DNA of 64,000 bases from Chlorella sorokiniana (Eukaryota; Chlorophyta; Trebouxiophyceae; Chlorellales; Chlorellaceae): positions 1,054,001-1,118,000 of the forward strand of contig CP084608.1 of assembly GCA_025917655.1 (NCBI GenBank), given 5' to 3'. Position numbers and translations under genes: made by a program. The number at the start of each line of letters is the position of its first letter. Position 1 is the stretch's first letter. Shown here piece after piece: positions 34,057 to 46,039 of this stretch. The notes beneath the pieces are model-generated. The model was not told the DNA's origin. It did not search any database and was given only the letters and a program-made list of their open reading frames with translations.

Positions 34057-34301
34057 CTGGTGAGCTTGAAAACTTATGTGGAGATCAATCTCGGGTACAG
34101 CGATGCAGCGGGGCCTGTCGCTCCCTGCTGCGTTCGTGCTTTGCTCCAAAGCCAATTTGCGCGCACTTGTCCATTGATCCTTGCAATAAACTCTTGAGGA
34201 TTTGAGGCCTAGTTGTATTCCTGATAATGTTGCTAATGAAGACGATACCCCTCCGCCGCTTTTAAGAAACCTCGCTGTGCAGTTGCGGACAGCTGTTGGC
34301 C
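34057..34301. promoter_or_regulatory. Compact divergent promoter region (IDO / SGNH esterase)
   Basis: Only 245 bases separate the two divergent ATGs. The stretch is AT-richer than its flanks and must contain both 5' UTRs and core promoters, unless an upstream exon exists for either gene. No unambiguous TATA box was found. Confidence 0.5.
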
Positions 34302-37300
34302 ATGCGCCACTCCCAATTGCCCGATCAGGAACGCGTAGATGAGCAGCCAGAAAAGGCGGTGGATTGGCAAGTCCGCCTGAGCATTCTTTTCGGCATCCTG
34401 TGCCTCTTGGCTGTAGTTTCGCTTGGCTCTGCTTCCCACCCACACTGGCAGGGTGAGAACTGAGCTGGCACACCGGCCAGGACCTGCGCTCCCTGCTGAC
34501 CTTTCGAATGTGATGCTTGGCTGCTGGCACCTGCCTTTACCTGTGGCACTCCAGGCTTCTGCGATGTCAGCAGTCGATGTCAGCAGTCTCGCATTCCGTG
34601 GTCGATATGCAGGTCTAACTGTTGGTAAATTTTCACGTTGGCATCGTACACAGCAATTGACAAGCCCTACTGAAGAGGTGTCAGGCCCTCGCCGCAATGC
34701 AACGCCGGCGCCTGTGGAGGAGCGACGTCGCCCCTCTACAGCTGCGTACACGTCTCCTTCAGGCGCAGATGGACAGCTGACGACACGACGCCAATCCAGA
34801 ACAGCAGCCGCTCCCCACAAAGAGCAGCAGCAGCAGCAGCCGAGCAAGGAGCAGCGGGTGAGCAGCCCCGCAGCGAGCGACTCCGGCGACGGCCCCCGTG
34901 GCAGGACCTGCTGCGCCTTCCCTGGCGGCCACTGCTGGGCCAGCGCGACGTCCAGCGCGGCCTCAGCTACTACGGCAGTGGGGCCCGACTGCGTGCGGTG
35001 GCTGCCAAGCTGCTGGCGGGGAGCCCATCAAGGCCATCACCGTGGGCGGCAGCGTGACGCAGGGCAACGGCGCTAGCGACCCAGACCGCACCGGCTACGC
35101 CGCCCGCTTCTTCCACTTCCTCAACGCCAGCTTCCCGCACAGGTGGCCGTGCTGTTTGTTGCAAAGTCGGCAAACAGCCTTGCTGCACCGCGCTGTGGTG
35201 GAGCAGCCTGCCTGCCATGCCTGTGCCGCCTGCAACCGCGCTCCTCAGCAACAGCTGCCTGCTGGCTCCCGCTGTGCAGCCGCCACGAGTTCCGCAACCG
35301 TGGGGTGGGCGCCACCGGCTCCGCCATCTTTGCCGTCTGCCTCACCCGCTTCGTGCCAAGGGTGGGTTGCGCATGGGTGCTCCATGGCAGGGTGCTGCGG
35401 TCTGCACTATCGCTGCCTCTGGAGGCATCTTTGCACCGCCTCCCCCATGCTTTTAGTAACAGACAACAGTGAGCGGCCCGGTCCCTGTCAGGATGTTGAC
35501 CTCGTCGTCGTTGAGACCACCCAGAACGACGCGGAGGACGCGCCCTACGCCTCCCGAACGCCGCGGCTACGAGCAGCTGCTGCGCGGCCTGCTGGCGCTG
35601 CCGCGGCGGCCCGCGGTGCTCCTGCTGCACCACCACCGCTGGTGGCGGCTGGGCAAGGGCAATGCCCTGCTTGGCGGGCTGTTCCACATGCCAGCGGCCG
35701 AGGCGCAGCTGGGGGTCTTTGCGCAGGTGTGCTGCTCCCTCCAGCGCCTGGTTGGCTGGCAGGGTCCGCATGTGCGCCCCATGTGCTGTGTGTAGCGCCA
35801 TGTGTGGCCAATAACCCCTACAACCTGCCCCGCGCCTCCTTTCCTCCAGTACTACGACCTGCCCTCCCTGTCGGTGCGGGCAGCGATACACCCCCTCGTC
35901 CGCGCTGGCACTCGGGGCTTCAAGGCAAGCGCTCTGCAGCTCACAAAGATGTGCTCTCATGCTGCTGGCGACTGCACAGGCCAGCCCTTCCTAGCAGTCA
36001 ATCAGTGACTCGTCCCCTCGCCTCCCCATCTTGCTGGGCCGCAGGTGGACCGCGTGTTCAATGACGGCTGGCTGCCCCGCCTGGGTGGCCGCCTGCCGCT
36101 GGGCGACCCCGCCGCCATGGCCGACTACTTCTACTTTGACAAGTCAGCAGCACCCACCCCTGTTTCCCTTGTGTGCCTGATTGTGTGGGCGAGACCTGGT
36201 ACATGCGTCGAGTTAACTTGGAGCCGCGACAGCCCGTACAGGGCGGCAGGCTGAGCCTGTGGGCTCGGGTCTTCCGTTGCGCAGGTCTCACCCTACCGAC
36301 ACCGGGCACCAGGTGCTTGCAGAGCTGCTGGCCTCGCTGGTGCTGCGTGCGGCCATGGAGGCGGCGGCGCCGCGCACCGCAGCCACGGCGGCGGGCCTGG
36401 CGGCATGGCCGGCAGGCAGCGCTGCAGGGGAGAATGCGGAGGGCGCGCTGCCGCCGCCGATGATCCCTGGCAACGCAAACGGCGCCGCCTCGTTGTGTGC
36501 CCTGCAGGTGAGCTTGGCTGCAGCAGCAGCCTGGCAGCAAAGGCAGCTTGTGCCCCTGAGGCCGGTGTGCATGGTGGGCATCGCCCAGGCTGCAGCATGT
36601 TGCGCCTCTGACCTGTGACCCATTGTGTGCCGCTGCTTTGCCCAAGCGCAGGAGGATTTCAAGGCGGTGGTGACGGGGGCGCAGGGGTTTGCCTATCGGC
36701 CGGAAGTGCCGGGGCGCCCTCCTTTGTGGCGCAGAAGTGGGCCTGGACCAGTAGCGAGCCAGGTGGGCTGGGCATGTCCCAGGCTACCCTGTCTGGCGCC
36801 AGCAGTAAGCCCCTGAAGGTTGCACTCCAATGTTGCTGGTCTGATTGGGCATGCTCCGCCTCTGTTTCTTTGCAGGTTCCTGGGTGGACATGGAGTTTGA
36901 CAGCCGGCCCTTCACCAGCAGCAGCAGAAGCAGCAGCGGTAGCAACAGCAGCAACGCTTCCACCCCAGCCCCTGGCGGCGCCGTTGTTGCCGAGGAGGGC
37001 GGGGAGGCGGAGGGGCACGGCGGCGCGCAGCCCACCGTGTACCTCACCCACCTGCGCAGCTACAGCGGCGGCATGGGCACCGCCGATGTCACCTGCCTGG
37101 CTGGCTGCACCTGCCGCCGCAGCAGTCTGGACGGCACGTGGGAGCGCCGCGCGTCGCTGCAGGAGATGCACAAGTTCGCGGTGGGCTGGGCAGGGGGTCG
37201 ACTTGGGGTCTCAGAATAGAAGCCCGGTCAGCAGGGGTCAACCCGAGCCCTGTGCTACGTGCCAGGGCATGGCCTTGTACCTCTGGAGCATTGGTTTGCG

Positions 37301-37534
37301 TCCTTGTCCTTTGCGCGTTTCGACCACCTCCCCCACCCTGCTGCCGCTGCTGCCGTGCCTGCTGTGCAGGTGTCAGCACACCCCGCTGCCGGATAAGAGT
37401 GCAAGTGAGCAGCCGGGCGGGCGGCGTGCCGCAGCAGCGGCCACAAGGTGTCGCTCATGGGGCTGCTGGTGACCCACCTGCCGCTGCGGCGCACCACCAG
37501 CCTGGACGAGCTGCAGCGGGACAAGCGGGGCTGA
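34302..37534 (+). CDS. SGNH/GDSL-type hydrolase with N-terminal signal anchor
   Basis: Exon 34302-34452 encodes about 24 polar residues and then a hydrophobic helix (LSILFGILCLLAVVSLG), typical of a type II membrane anchor or uncleaved signal, so the catalytic part is probably luminal or extracellular. After a Ser/Gln-rich linker comes block I, PIKAITVGGSVTQGNG (about 35024-35070, nucleophile Ser), then FRNRGVGATGSAIFAVCL and DVDLVVVETTQND, the SGNH Gly and Asn blocks. The catalytic DxxH is rebuilt across an intron near 36142/36285 as FDKSHPTDTGHQ. A C-terminal beta-rich region follows to TGA 37532-37534. The substrate is unknown; relatives deacylate lipids or cell-wall polysaccharides. The frame changes at the G run 35018-35021, where one extra G restores AGEPIKAI; the linker frame (34640-34900) is uncertain. 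Confidence 0.78.
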
Positions 37535-37810
37535 GCGGCTGGGGCGGCGGCGTGGGCTGTGGCGGGGCATTGTGGCCGTGCCATCGGCTGCGCCAGAGGT
37601 TCAGGTTGTGCTTGTGCGCATTGCATTGGCATTGGCCGTTTGTTGCAGTCTCTTTAACCTCGATGTCACACTGTCTAAGCCTTCCTGGGCAGCAAGAAAG
37701 CGCATGGCCGTGCTGCGTGTGCTGGCAGTGTTGCCTTTGTCAGCGCTCGTTGAGCAGATCAAGCTTGCTTGATTCCCTGTGAACGCTATTTGTCCAAAGT
37801 CCATCCCAAC

Positions 37811-38429
37811 ATGCCGGGCGCCAAGGGTGGTGACAAGGGTAGGTTGTTGCACAGCAAGCCGGGCAAACCAAGGTTGCTTCCGCACGCTGCAAAGTCTGTT
37901 TGTGCCCCTGCCGCGCATGTGACTGCAGGAGGCGGTCCGAAGGACGGCGGTGGCGGTGGCAAGGGCGGTGGCGGCAAGTCGGGCGGCGGCAGCGGTAGGA
38001 CGCTCATGACCAAGGACGCCGCTGCCCGCATCCAGGTGGGGCTACCGCCCACAGCGCACGGTGTATTTTCAACCATGGCTATCGGTTTCCTCACGAACAT
38101 ATCGCCGAGGACCATTGTTTGTATGGCTCACTTGTGCGCAGAGCGCCGAGGCTCGCCAGCATGGCGGCCAGGTGGAGAAGGGCTCCTTCGCCTCCCGCGC
38201 CCAGGTGTGCAAGTCCATGCGCGTGTCGTCTCCAAACCTGTGCAATTGGGTCGTTCGCTGCTTGGTGTCACGTGATACTTCGAGCACTGTCACCTATTGC
38301 GCTGTGCCGCGGCACCTGCTGCAGAGCGCCGCTGACCGCAACGCCAATGCTGATGCACAGTCCGCTTACGGCGACTCCAGCAGTGATTACTGTAGTGACG
38401 ATTGGAGCAGTGCCGAGGGCTCCAGTTGA
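37811..38429 (+). CDS. SMP-like (seed maturation/LEA-type) small protein, 100 aa, four exons
   Basis: Exons 37811-37838, 37929-38035, 38142-38204 and 38325-38429 join in phase with GT-AG introns, giving 303 bases including TGA. The product starts MPGAKGGDKG, has a Gly/Lys-rich linker, then the segment TLMTKDAAARIQSAEARQHG followed by VEKGSFASRAQSAADRN. This closely resembles the SMP (seed maturation protein) motif of plants, with its AARIQSAxA and GSFAxRAQSAA elements. The C-terminus is acidic and Ser-rich. No membrane segment is present. In land plants such proteins accumulate in drying seeds; here a stress or resting-cell role is inferred. Intron phases coincide with the motif halves (both QSA repeats begin at exon starts), which suggests internal exon duplication. 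Confidence 0.8.
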
Positions 38430-39020
38430 TTGGACACTCCCATCACGAAGCTATATGAAGTTGAAGTTGTATAACATCGGGCCTACTGATCCTGCCCAAC
38501 CAAGCGCTGAAGGCCCCTCCATCTCGCTGCCGCATTCAACCAAGCTTTCTGGAGCAATCACCGCTCTTTCGTAGTAAACCAAGATTCAGGCATCTAACTG
38601 CTGACAAGCTGAGTTGAGTTATGTCGGCAACAATGGACTACACCTCCGCATCCGCAATCAAGCAGCCGCGCTTTTCCCCTGAGACGTCCAGAGGCTGGGC
38701 AGCGGATCTGTTGAAAGTTGCGCAGGCATGAACTAGCATCCCATATGTGCTCTCAAGGCGTGTGTGCAGCAGCAGATCAAACCTGACGGCTGTTGCCAGC
38801 CGCCGCCAGCTCAATGCCGCCGCACAAAGAATCTCCGGCCATCTCGCTTGTGACATCCAAACCCAAACTTACAGCACTGAAACTCGCTGTCAAAATCAAG
38901 AGCAGCGCTAGAGGTGCTCCAGAGCGGAAGTCCTGCTTGGTTTGTATCACTGAGCGCACAAGGCGGCTTACGAATACTTCTTTACACTTTTATAGTACTT
39001 GAAAGCTCGATTACGCTGTT
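38430..39020. other. Intergenic region, no gene seen
   Basis: The 590 bases between two plus-strand genes are AT-richer than exons. The open frame at 38793-39002 has ordinary composition but no recognisable domain or splice partners. The 3' UTR of the SMP-like gene and the promoter of the RETICULATA-like gene should lie here. Confidence 0.5.
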
Positions 39021-40930
39021 ATGGCGTCAGCTACGTGCTGTCGGTCCGCGTTGCTTTGCACCTCGGGAGGGTGGCCTTTCCCACCGCGCAGCAGCTCACA
39101 AAAGTCGAGGATGCCTCAAAGAGGCGATCGAGGCACTAGGAGGCGCGCCCTTGAGCTCAGGTAAAGGGGCGTCTTATCGCCGCCACTGCCGCCCGCTGCG
39201 CCGCCTGCAGCTGCGGTGACTTGGCCACTGCTGCACCTGGCTGGAGCGTTTGGTATGCGTATCTGCCGCCGCAGTTGGCTTACTGCACGGCGTGAAGCTC
39301 AGTCCAGAACCTACAGCAGCCCTGGTGGCGGGTCTGGCGGCGGCAGCGGCCCTGGCGGCGGCGGCAGCTCTGGTGGCGGAGGCGGCGACGACGGCCAGCC
39401 GCCAGGCCCCAGCGCCTCCGGCTTTGCGTGGAAAGGGTGGCAGGACCGGGTTGCCGCCGACCCGCAGTTTGCGTACAAGATGGCTGTGGAGCAGGTGATC
39501 GGGGTGACGAGCATGGTGGCGGGCGATGCGCTCAGCCGCCCCAACTTTGGGCTGGACGAGCTGGACTTTGTGTTTGCCACCCTGGTGAGCTCTTGCGGGG
39601 GGGGGGGGACGGGGGCAGGCTGCAGTGGCGGCCTGTCAATGTCGCTGCTGCACCCTGTATGACACGCGGCCGCCCGTTGTGGAATGGGGCGCGTGCCCAC
39701 CCATTCCCGCCCAAGCTCCTCCCCCACCCAGGTCGTCGGCATCTGCATCAACTTTGCCGCCGTCTACCTGCTGGCGCCCGTGCCGCCGGGGCCGGGCGAC
39801 CTCCCGCTCCCACCCCCTGCAGCGCCTCCTTGGCACCTACTACCTCGACCTGTGGCGCGCGCCCCGTGAGTGCTGCACAGCCGGCGCATGCGCGGCTCGG
39901 CTGGCGGTGCCGGGCCGCCCGCGCTGACACCCGCGCACCTTCCATCGTGCTTGTCAGTCGGCAGCGCTCCCCACCAGGTTCTGCTGGGATGCGCCCTCCC
40001 TGCAGCCCACCTGTTGCCGTCGGCCTGCTGAACAGGGGCTCTCCCGCTGCCATGCTATCAAGCGCTGGCCCCGCCCTGCCTGTGCTGCAGCCGGCCACCT
40101 GTTCCAGCCCGGGTTCAGCCTGGGCCAGCGGCTGGTGAACTTCGCGTACAAGGGCGGCATCTTCTCCGTCATAGGCCTGGGCGCCGGCCTGCTGGGCACA
40201 ACCCTCTCAAACGGCCTGCTGGCCACCCGCAAGCGCCTCAACCCGGGTTTCCAGCTGCAGGCAAGTGGCAGGCCGGGCGGCCGCAAGCGCACGCCGCAGC
40301 GGTCTGCAGCACTGAGTGGGCTGCAAGGGGGAGCCGAGGGGGCCGCGCTGGCGCTGCGCCCATCTGCCTTGCGTCTGCCCCATGCTGGAAACGCTCCATC
40401 CGCTCCCCTGCGTGCATTCGCCTGCCGTCCTGCCACGCAGAACGAGCCCCCAACATCCTGGCCAACAGCGCCTGCTGGGCGCTGCAAATGAGCCTGTCCG
40501 CTAACTCGCGCTACCAGGTGCTCAACGGACTGGACATGGTGAGAGATGGGGGCAGGGAGGGGGCGGGTCACACGCGTCTGGGTGCCTGGGTGCGCGGCAT
40601 GGCTGGGGAGGGCCGACGCAGCCTCTCTGCATCTACGAGCTGCCGGCGAGCTTGGCTGCATGGGTGGCCTGGGAGAGCAGCTGCCTTGTGCTGCACGAGT
40701 GCCTCCCCCGCTGTGCCCCTTCTTTCCCCTCACAGGTGCTGCAGCCGATGCTGCCCTCCCTCGCCTTCCGACTCTACTCCTCGCTCATCCGCTGCGCCAA
40801 CAACTTGGCGGGCGGCGTGTCGTTTGTGATGCTGGCCAAAGTGCTGGGGGTGCAGAAGTCGGCAGAGGCGGCGCCGCCACCAGTGCCAGCGGCAGCGGTA
40901 GCCCAGGCCAAGAAGGCAAAGCGCAGATGA
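39021..40930 (+). CDS. RETICULATA-related (DUF3411) plastid membrane protein
   Basis: Exon 39021-39160 encodes a Ser/Arg-rich, acid-poor N-terminus typical of a chloroplast transit peptide and joins exon 39275-39584 in phase. A glycine-rich linker is followed by DPQFAYKMAVEQVIGVTSMV and DALSRPNFGLDELDFVFATL, then from 39732 VVGICINFAAVYLLAP; FSLGQRLVNFAYKGGIFSVI and LLGTTLSNGLLATRKRLNPG; QMSLSANSRYQVLNGLDMV; and LIRCANNLAGGVSFVMLAKV. This is the full order of the RETICULATA/DUF3411 family, thought to lie in the plastid envelope and to affect leaf mesophyll and plastid metabolism in plants; the molecular function is unknown. The stop is TGA 40928-40930. One frame change lies near 39800, between the third exon's two conserved parts. 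Confidence 0.87.
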
Positions 40931-41527
40931 CGCGCGCTGGTGGCCCCTGAACGAGCTGTTGGTTTGGGAGGCCTCCGCTTGGTCCAGCGTTAGATGTGTT
41001 GATGGGAACCAAAGGCGAGGCATTGACTGTGGCTGGCTCGCAACCATGACCATGATGAAGGTTGGCTTGAAAGGCCCAAAGCATGCCATCAGGGCAGTGC
41101 AAGGCTAACTTCGTAATGCAAGGTTGCAGTCGACATGCTTGCAATCCGGCATGTTGTGCTTTCTGCAGCTGCTGCTGCTGCCATTGGTATGGCTGTGGCA
41201 GGGGAGCAGCAGCACAGGTCAGTCAGGCCGCGCCACCATCCGCACAATCCCCCTTCAGCCGCCACCGCTCTTTCAAAACTTGCACCCTCCACCACAGCAT
41301 TCCCAGCAGGGTTCCACAGACGTCCGGCCCTTCACCCTTACGCAAAAGTGCCCAAGTTGGTAGATGTGCTGAATTGGCCGGCCTAGGCGCTGTCGTGCGG
41401 CCCCTCGTTCGCCCACAACCTCAGCTTCCACACGAGCGTGTCTCAAGCTTGTTTTCGTTCTTCTCGTCGACTTTAGGCCTTCAAACGTGGGTTCGGACGC
41501 TAACGGGTGAACAGCAACCCTGCCGCC
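40931..41527. other. Intergenic region, no gene seen
   Basis: About 600 bases separate two co-directional genes. No open frame here shows a domain. It should contain the RETICULATA-like 3' UTR and the amino-acid transporter promoter. Confidence 0.5.
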
Positions 41528-44500
41528 ATGCCCTCGCAAGAGCGGCGAGACACAGAAGCGCAGGCTCCTCTGCTGGAGGCCGACAATGAAGGAGAATGGC
41601 GGTGAGAGGCTTTCATGACTGCAAGCTACGTTTTGATGCGCTGAAGGCGCCGGCGGCACCGGCAGCCAGCGGGACCCGCAGCTCACCACTGTGAAGGGTC
41701 TTGCAAGGGTTCGTCTGTTTGCAGGGAAGAGCTGGAGCAAGAGGAGGAGATGGCCTTGCAGGAAGATGCATTATCACGAGGCGGCTCTGTGGACGCCGCT
41801 GAGCTGGCTTCCAGAGTTCTGCAGGGCGAGACGCGGCTCACTCAGGTCGGTCGCCTGCTGCCCGTGCTGTCCCGGGCCGTGGCCCTTGCAGGCCAGCAGT
41901 GCATGCAGCATCGACTCTGTGAAACTGCATGGCGAGACAGCATGTGTAGGTTGCTGCTGCGCGGCGCTTGTCATCACCAGCGGCGGCTGTGAGGCCGCCC
42001 CGTCTTGAGAGCTGTGGGGCCGCCCAGTCTGTGCGCAGGCCACCGCCAACCTGGCCACCACTATCATCGGGCGGGCATCATGGCCCTCCCCGCGCCTTTG
42101 CCACGCTGGGCCTCCTGCTGGGTGCCGTCATGCTGGCCGTCATCTTCGTGCTCTCCCTGTTCACGCTGTCCGCCCTCGTCAGGTGGGCAGCCGCGGCCGG
42201 GTGCACGGCAAGCGACAGCTTCACGCCAGCTGCCCTGGTGCACGCTCTTCCTGCCGACCAGCGTGCACCTGCCGCTGCCTGCTGCCTGCGCTTCATCCCA
42301 AGGTGGAGCGAGGAGGAGCAGCCTGCTGGGCTCCCCTTCCTCTGCCACGCCCCCTGCCCAGCTTGTTGCCCCTTTCCGAACATGGGTGCGCAGGGTGTCC
42401 CAGCTGAGCCACCACTGGACGTACCACGACCTGGTGGGGGCAGAGTACGGCGCCGCCGGCCTGCTCTCCCTCAAGCTGGCCATCATCGTCAACAACGCGG
42501 GCTCCATGGTGGGCGGGGGCCAGCAAGGTTGCCCGCCGGCAGGAGGGCAGGCACGCGTGTGCATGCTGCGCACGCTGGCAGGAATGGCGACGGGCCAGGC
42601 GACCGCACAGCCGCTGCGGCTGCTCTCCATCAGCCCACCCTTCGCTGCCCCTGCCCTCCCATACCGCCAGATCGTTTACCTCATCATCATTGCCGATGTG
42701 CTGTGCGGCGTGGCCCCGACTACAACGGCCTCATCACCAACCTGCTGGGCGTGCATGATCCCAGCGGTAAGCAGGCGGGGGTGGCCTGGAGGGGGCGGCA
42801 GAGGATCTTGTGGGCGGGCCAGTGGGCCATGGAGCAGGCGCAGAGGCGGGGAGACGGTTGCCGCAGTGCTAGGCTTGGAGGGCGCACCAGCTTGCAGGGG
42901 ACGTGTCCATGTCGCGGCGGCGCATGCCCTTGCTTCTCCTTCAACGGCTGAACAGCGTAAAGCGTGCCCCCGCCCGCCCCCCCCCCCCCCACACCCACAC
43001 ATGCAGTCTGGTACGTGAGCCGCCCCTTTGTGCTGGCGCTGGTGTGCCTGGCGGTGCTGGCGCCGCTGCTGTCGCTGCGGGACCTGGGCCGCCTGGGCCC
43101 CATGTCGTCGGCGGGGTGGCCATCGCCGGCGGCTTTGCCGCCTCCATGGTGGTCGTCACGGCCACGGCCATCGCCGCGGCCAGCTGGGAGGTGATGCGAC
43201 TGCGGCCGTGTTGTGTTGGCCAGGCTGTCAGCACCCCGGGAGCAGGAGGAGAGCAGGGTGGCCGCCCCTGCTTCCGCCATGTCATCCGAGCCTTCTGATC
43301 GCCTCATGCTGCGCGCGCACCCCACCCATGCTCTGCCCCCGACCCTGCGGCCCCCCTTTCCCTCCCTTTCAGACTTCCACTGGCTGCCCACCGCCGACAT
43401 GCTGGGGGACAGCCCTGCCCAGGTGGCCGTCAACCTGCTGGCGGTGCTGCCCGTCATATCCCTCTCCTTCGTCTGCCAGTGAGCCCGGCAGGCCCCCGTT
43501 TGTGGCTGCCGCTGTCCGGCCGGGTCAACCGCCTGTGTCCCACCACCACTGCCCTGCTGGTTTTCTTGACCGCAAGAGCATTGCTGCAGCAGCATGTGCC
43601 CTTGGCTTGCATGCCCGTACCGCCTTTGCGTCATGCGAGTCCCTGCCGGCACCCCCTCCCGCAGCTACAACGTGCACCCCATCGCTCACAGCCTGGAGCG
43701 GTTCAGCAACCGGCGCATGATGATGGTCATACGCCGGGCGGTGAGTGGGTGGCAGGCCCGGCCAGCATGGAAAAACTGGGCTTGGCTTACAGCGCGACAG
43801 AATTTTGTTCCCTTGCTGCTGTTACCATGACTCCACCGCCATCTCTGCCCCCGCCAACAATGGTACAGCTGATCGTGTGCACCGGCGTCTTCACGCTGGT
43901 GGCGGGTGGCGGCTACGCGCTGTTCGGCTCCTCCACCCAGGCCAACATCCTGAACAACCTCACGCCCGAGCGGCTGGCCCCCATCGTGGGCGCCACCCCC
44001 GGCGCCGCCCTCTCCTTCCTCGTCCGCCTGGGCTACTGCATCAGCTTGATGGTGGGTGGCACCGCCACTGCTGCTGCCGTGGCCCGGGAGTGTGTGGAGG
44101 GGTTGGCAGCGCCTGGCATTCCCGCAGCAGCCTGCACGCACGTTGCCTGGTGGTGTTGCCTTGCGGGTCTCGACATAACTTTTCCAGCACCGCTGCCTTG
44201 CCCATCCCTCACTCACGGCGACATTTCTTGCGCTTCCCCTGCCCCCCCCAGGCCACCTTCGCCATGCTGAACTGGGCGCTGCGCGAGACGGTGACCAAGC
44301 TGCTTTTCGGCAAACCCATGCTGCCAGGGCCCGGCTTCTTCCCCCTCTCCTACTCCCTCCTCATCCTGGTCTACCTGGTGGCCGTGCTGGTGCCCTCGGG
44401 TGGGTGGGGCCGGCATGGAAAGCCAGGGCAGCGAAGAGCGCCGCAGCTCGTTACAGCCGGGTGCAGGCCGCAGGGGTTGAGAGGCCCTATCGTTGAGCTT

Positions 44501-44759
44501 GGGTCTGTGTGTCACAGCAATGAAGAGCCCCCCTCTCTCCCCCTCCTACTATCAACCTTCAGTTTGGACTGCTATGAGCGTCACGGGCGCCACAGCTGCC
44601 ACCTACATCGCCTTCATCCTGCCTGGCTGCCTCACCCTGCGCGTGGCGGCCCGCACGGGCCGCATCTCCGCCGCCAGCCGCGCCCTGGCAGCTGTGTGCA
44701 TCGGCCTGGGGGTGCTGATGGGGGCGGTCACCCTGCTCAACGTGTTTGTGCTCAGCTGA
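41528..44759 (+). CDS. Amino acid transporter, AAAP/SLC38 (AVT-like) family
   Basis: A polytopic secondary transporter of neutral amino acids, expected at the plasma or vacuolar membrane. The ATG at 41528 gives a hydrophilic acidic N-terminus (MPSQERRDTEAQAPLLEAD). The conserved first helix follows at about 42040-42180: ATANLATTIIG, then IMALPRAFATLGLLLGAVML when two short G/C runs (42069-42071 and 42088-42091) are each lengthened by one base. Further helices include LVGAEYGAAGLLSLKLAIIV, IVYLIIIADVLCGVAP, PFVLALVCLAVLAPLLSLRD, AQVAVNLLAVLPVISLSFVC, the YNVHPIAHSL loop, LIVCTGVFTLVAGGGYALFG and the C-terminal SVTGATAATYIAFILPGCLT, ending at TGA 44757-44759. About 11 membrane segments are visible, as usual. 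Further one-base shortfalls lie at 42714-42717 and 43113-43116. Confidence 0.87.
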
Positions 44760-45016
44760 GCGAGCTGGGGCATGAGGCACCTGCTGGAGGGGCTTACCCC
44801 TGCTGCCGCCCACAGCCTTTTGTACTGCATGCCGCTTCGAAGCCGCGGCGTCTTTTTGATAATACTGCCCTGTTCGCTTGCATGACTACTGCACTGCAAA
44901 ATGCATCGATCGATGGTGAAATGAACCAACCAAAATTGTGCACATTATGTATGAATTGGGTGTCGCCAACATTGTTCACAGTGACACCCCAGCTGCCGCC
45001 TACGAGCCGCCATCAG

Positions 45017-46039
45017 CTAGCTGGGCTGCCGCGCAGCGGCGGCATCCACAGCTTCCCGCAGCTGCCTGATGACGCCGCCCGGGTCTGCTGCGCCAAAGAT
45101 GGCGCTGCCCGCCACCACGGCGTTGGCCCCGGCCGCCGCCGCCTGGCCCACCGTGTCTGGGGCCAGCCCCCGTCCACCTCAATGTACAAATCCGGGAAGC
45201 GGCTGCGCAGCACGCGCACCTGCGGCAGCAGGGACGCGTGGGATGTTGGGCATTGGGTGGGATGCTGGGCATGGCCGGCAATGCGCTTGGGGGAGCAGAG
45301 GGCGCCCCTGGAGAGGAGCACAGCCCCTGGCTGAGCACAGCCCCTGCACGTGTTCGGGCCTGCTGCACGCTGCGCGCACGCCAATACTTCGGGGCTGGTG
45401 CCCACCCCTCCCCACCCACCTTGTCCATCATGGCTGGCTGGAACTTCTGCCCGCCGAATCCCGGCTCCACCGTCATGACAAGGACCATGTCGGCGGTGCC
45501 GTCTGCGCAGTACGGCAGTACAGCCTCCACCGGCGTGCCCGGCTTGATGGTCAGGCCGCACAGCATGCCGGCTTCGCGGACGGCCGCCGCCAGCTGGCGC
45601 ACCTCCGCCTCGCCGCCCTCCACCGCCTCCAGGTGGAAGGTGAACATGTCGGCCCCCGCCGCCGCAAAGTCGGCCACCCACCGCGCGGGGTGCAACACCA
45701 TGAGGTGCACGTCCAGAAAGGCGTCGGGCACGTGCTTGCGCAGGCTCTTCACGATTGGGGGCCCAGCGTGAGGTTGGGCACAAAGTGACCGTCCTGCGGG
45801 GCAGCGGGGGCGCCAGGAACGGAGTGACATTGACCCGGTAAGCGTGCGCGGGAGCTGGCGGCGAGCCCCGCCCCCGCCCAGCCAGCGCACCATCGCATCG
45901 ACGTGCAGCCAATCGGCGCCCAGCTCCAACATGTGCTGACATTCCTCCGCCAGACGCGCAAAGTCAGACGAGAGGATGCTAGGTGAAATTTTAGCGGGGG
46001 CCGGTCGCGGCCCTCGAGCCGCGGTGCCAGGGCGGGCAT
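45017..46039 (-). CDS. RPE: Ribulose-phosphate 3-epimerase (probably plastid)
   Basis: Interconverts ribulose-5-phosphate and xylulose-5-phosphate in the Calvin-Benson and pentose-phosphate pathways. Segments in order: [130 protein letters not shown] and [18 protein letters not shown], ending at TAG 45017-45019. The metal and catalytic residues of the family (HVDAMD-like, [16 protein letters not shown]) are present. The ATG at 46039 precedes the mature domain; upstream the frame stays open and contains LVLVRCSAKRHA, which looks like a transit-peptide cleavage region, so the true start may lie in an exon further upstream. Three frame changes fall at G/C runs (45167-45171, 45757-45761, 45997-46001), each one base short. 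Confidence 0.85.

Noticed and set aside
41124-41386. Short frame with hydrophobic residues upstream of the amino-acid transporter as its first exon
   Set aside because: No phase-consistent donor to the 41528 exon was found, and the ATG at 41528 already gives a normal acidic N-terminus for the family.
42060-43200. The amino-acid transporter (and other frame-broken genes) as pseudogenes
   Set aside because: The breaks sit at G/C runs and everything around them is conserved with intact splice sites, which fits run-length error better than decay.
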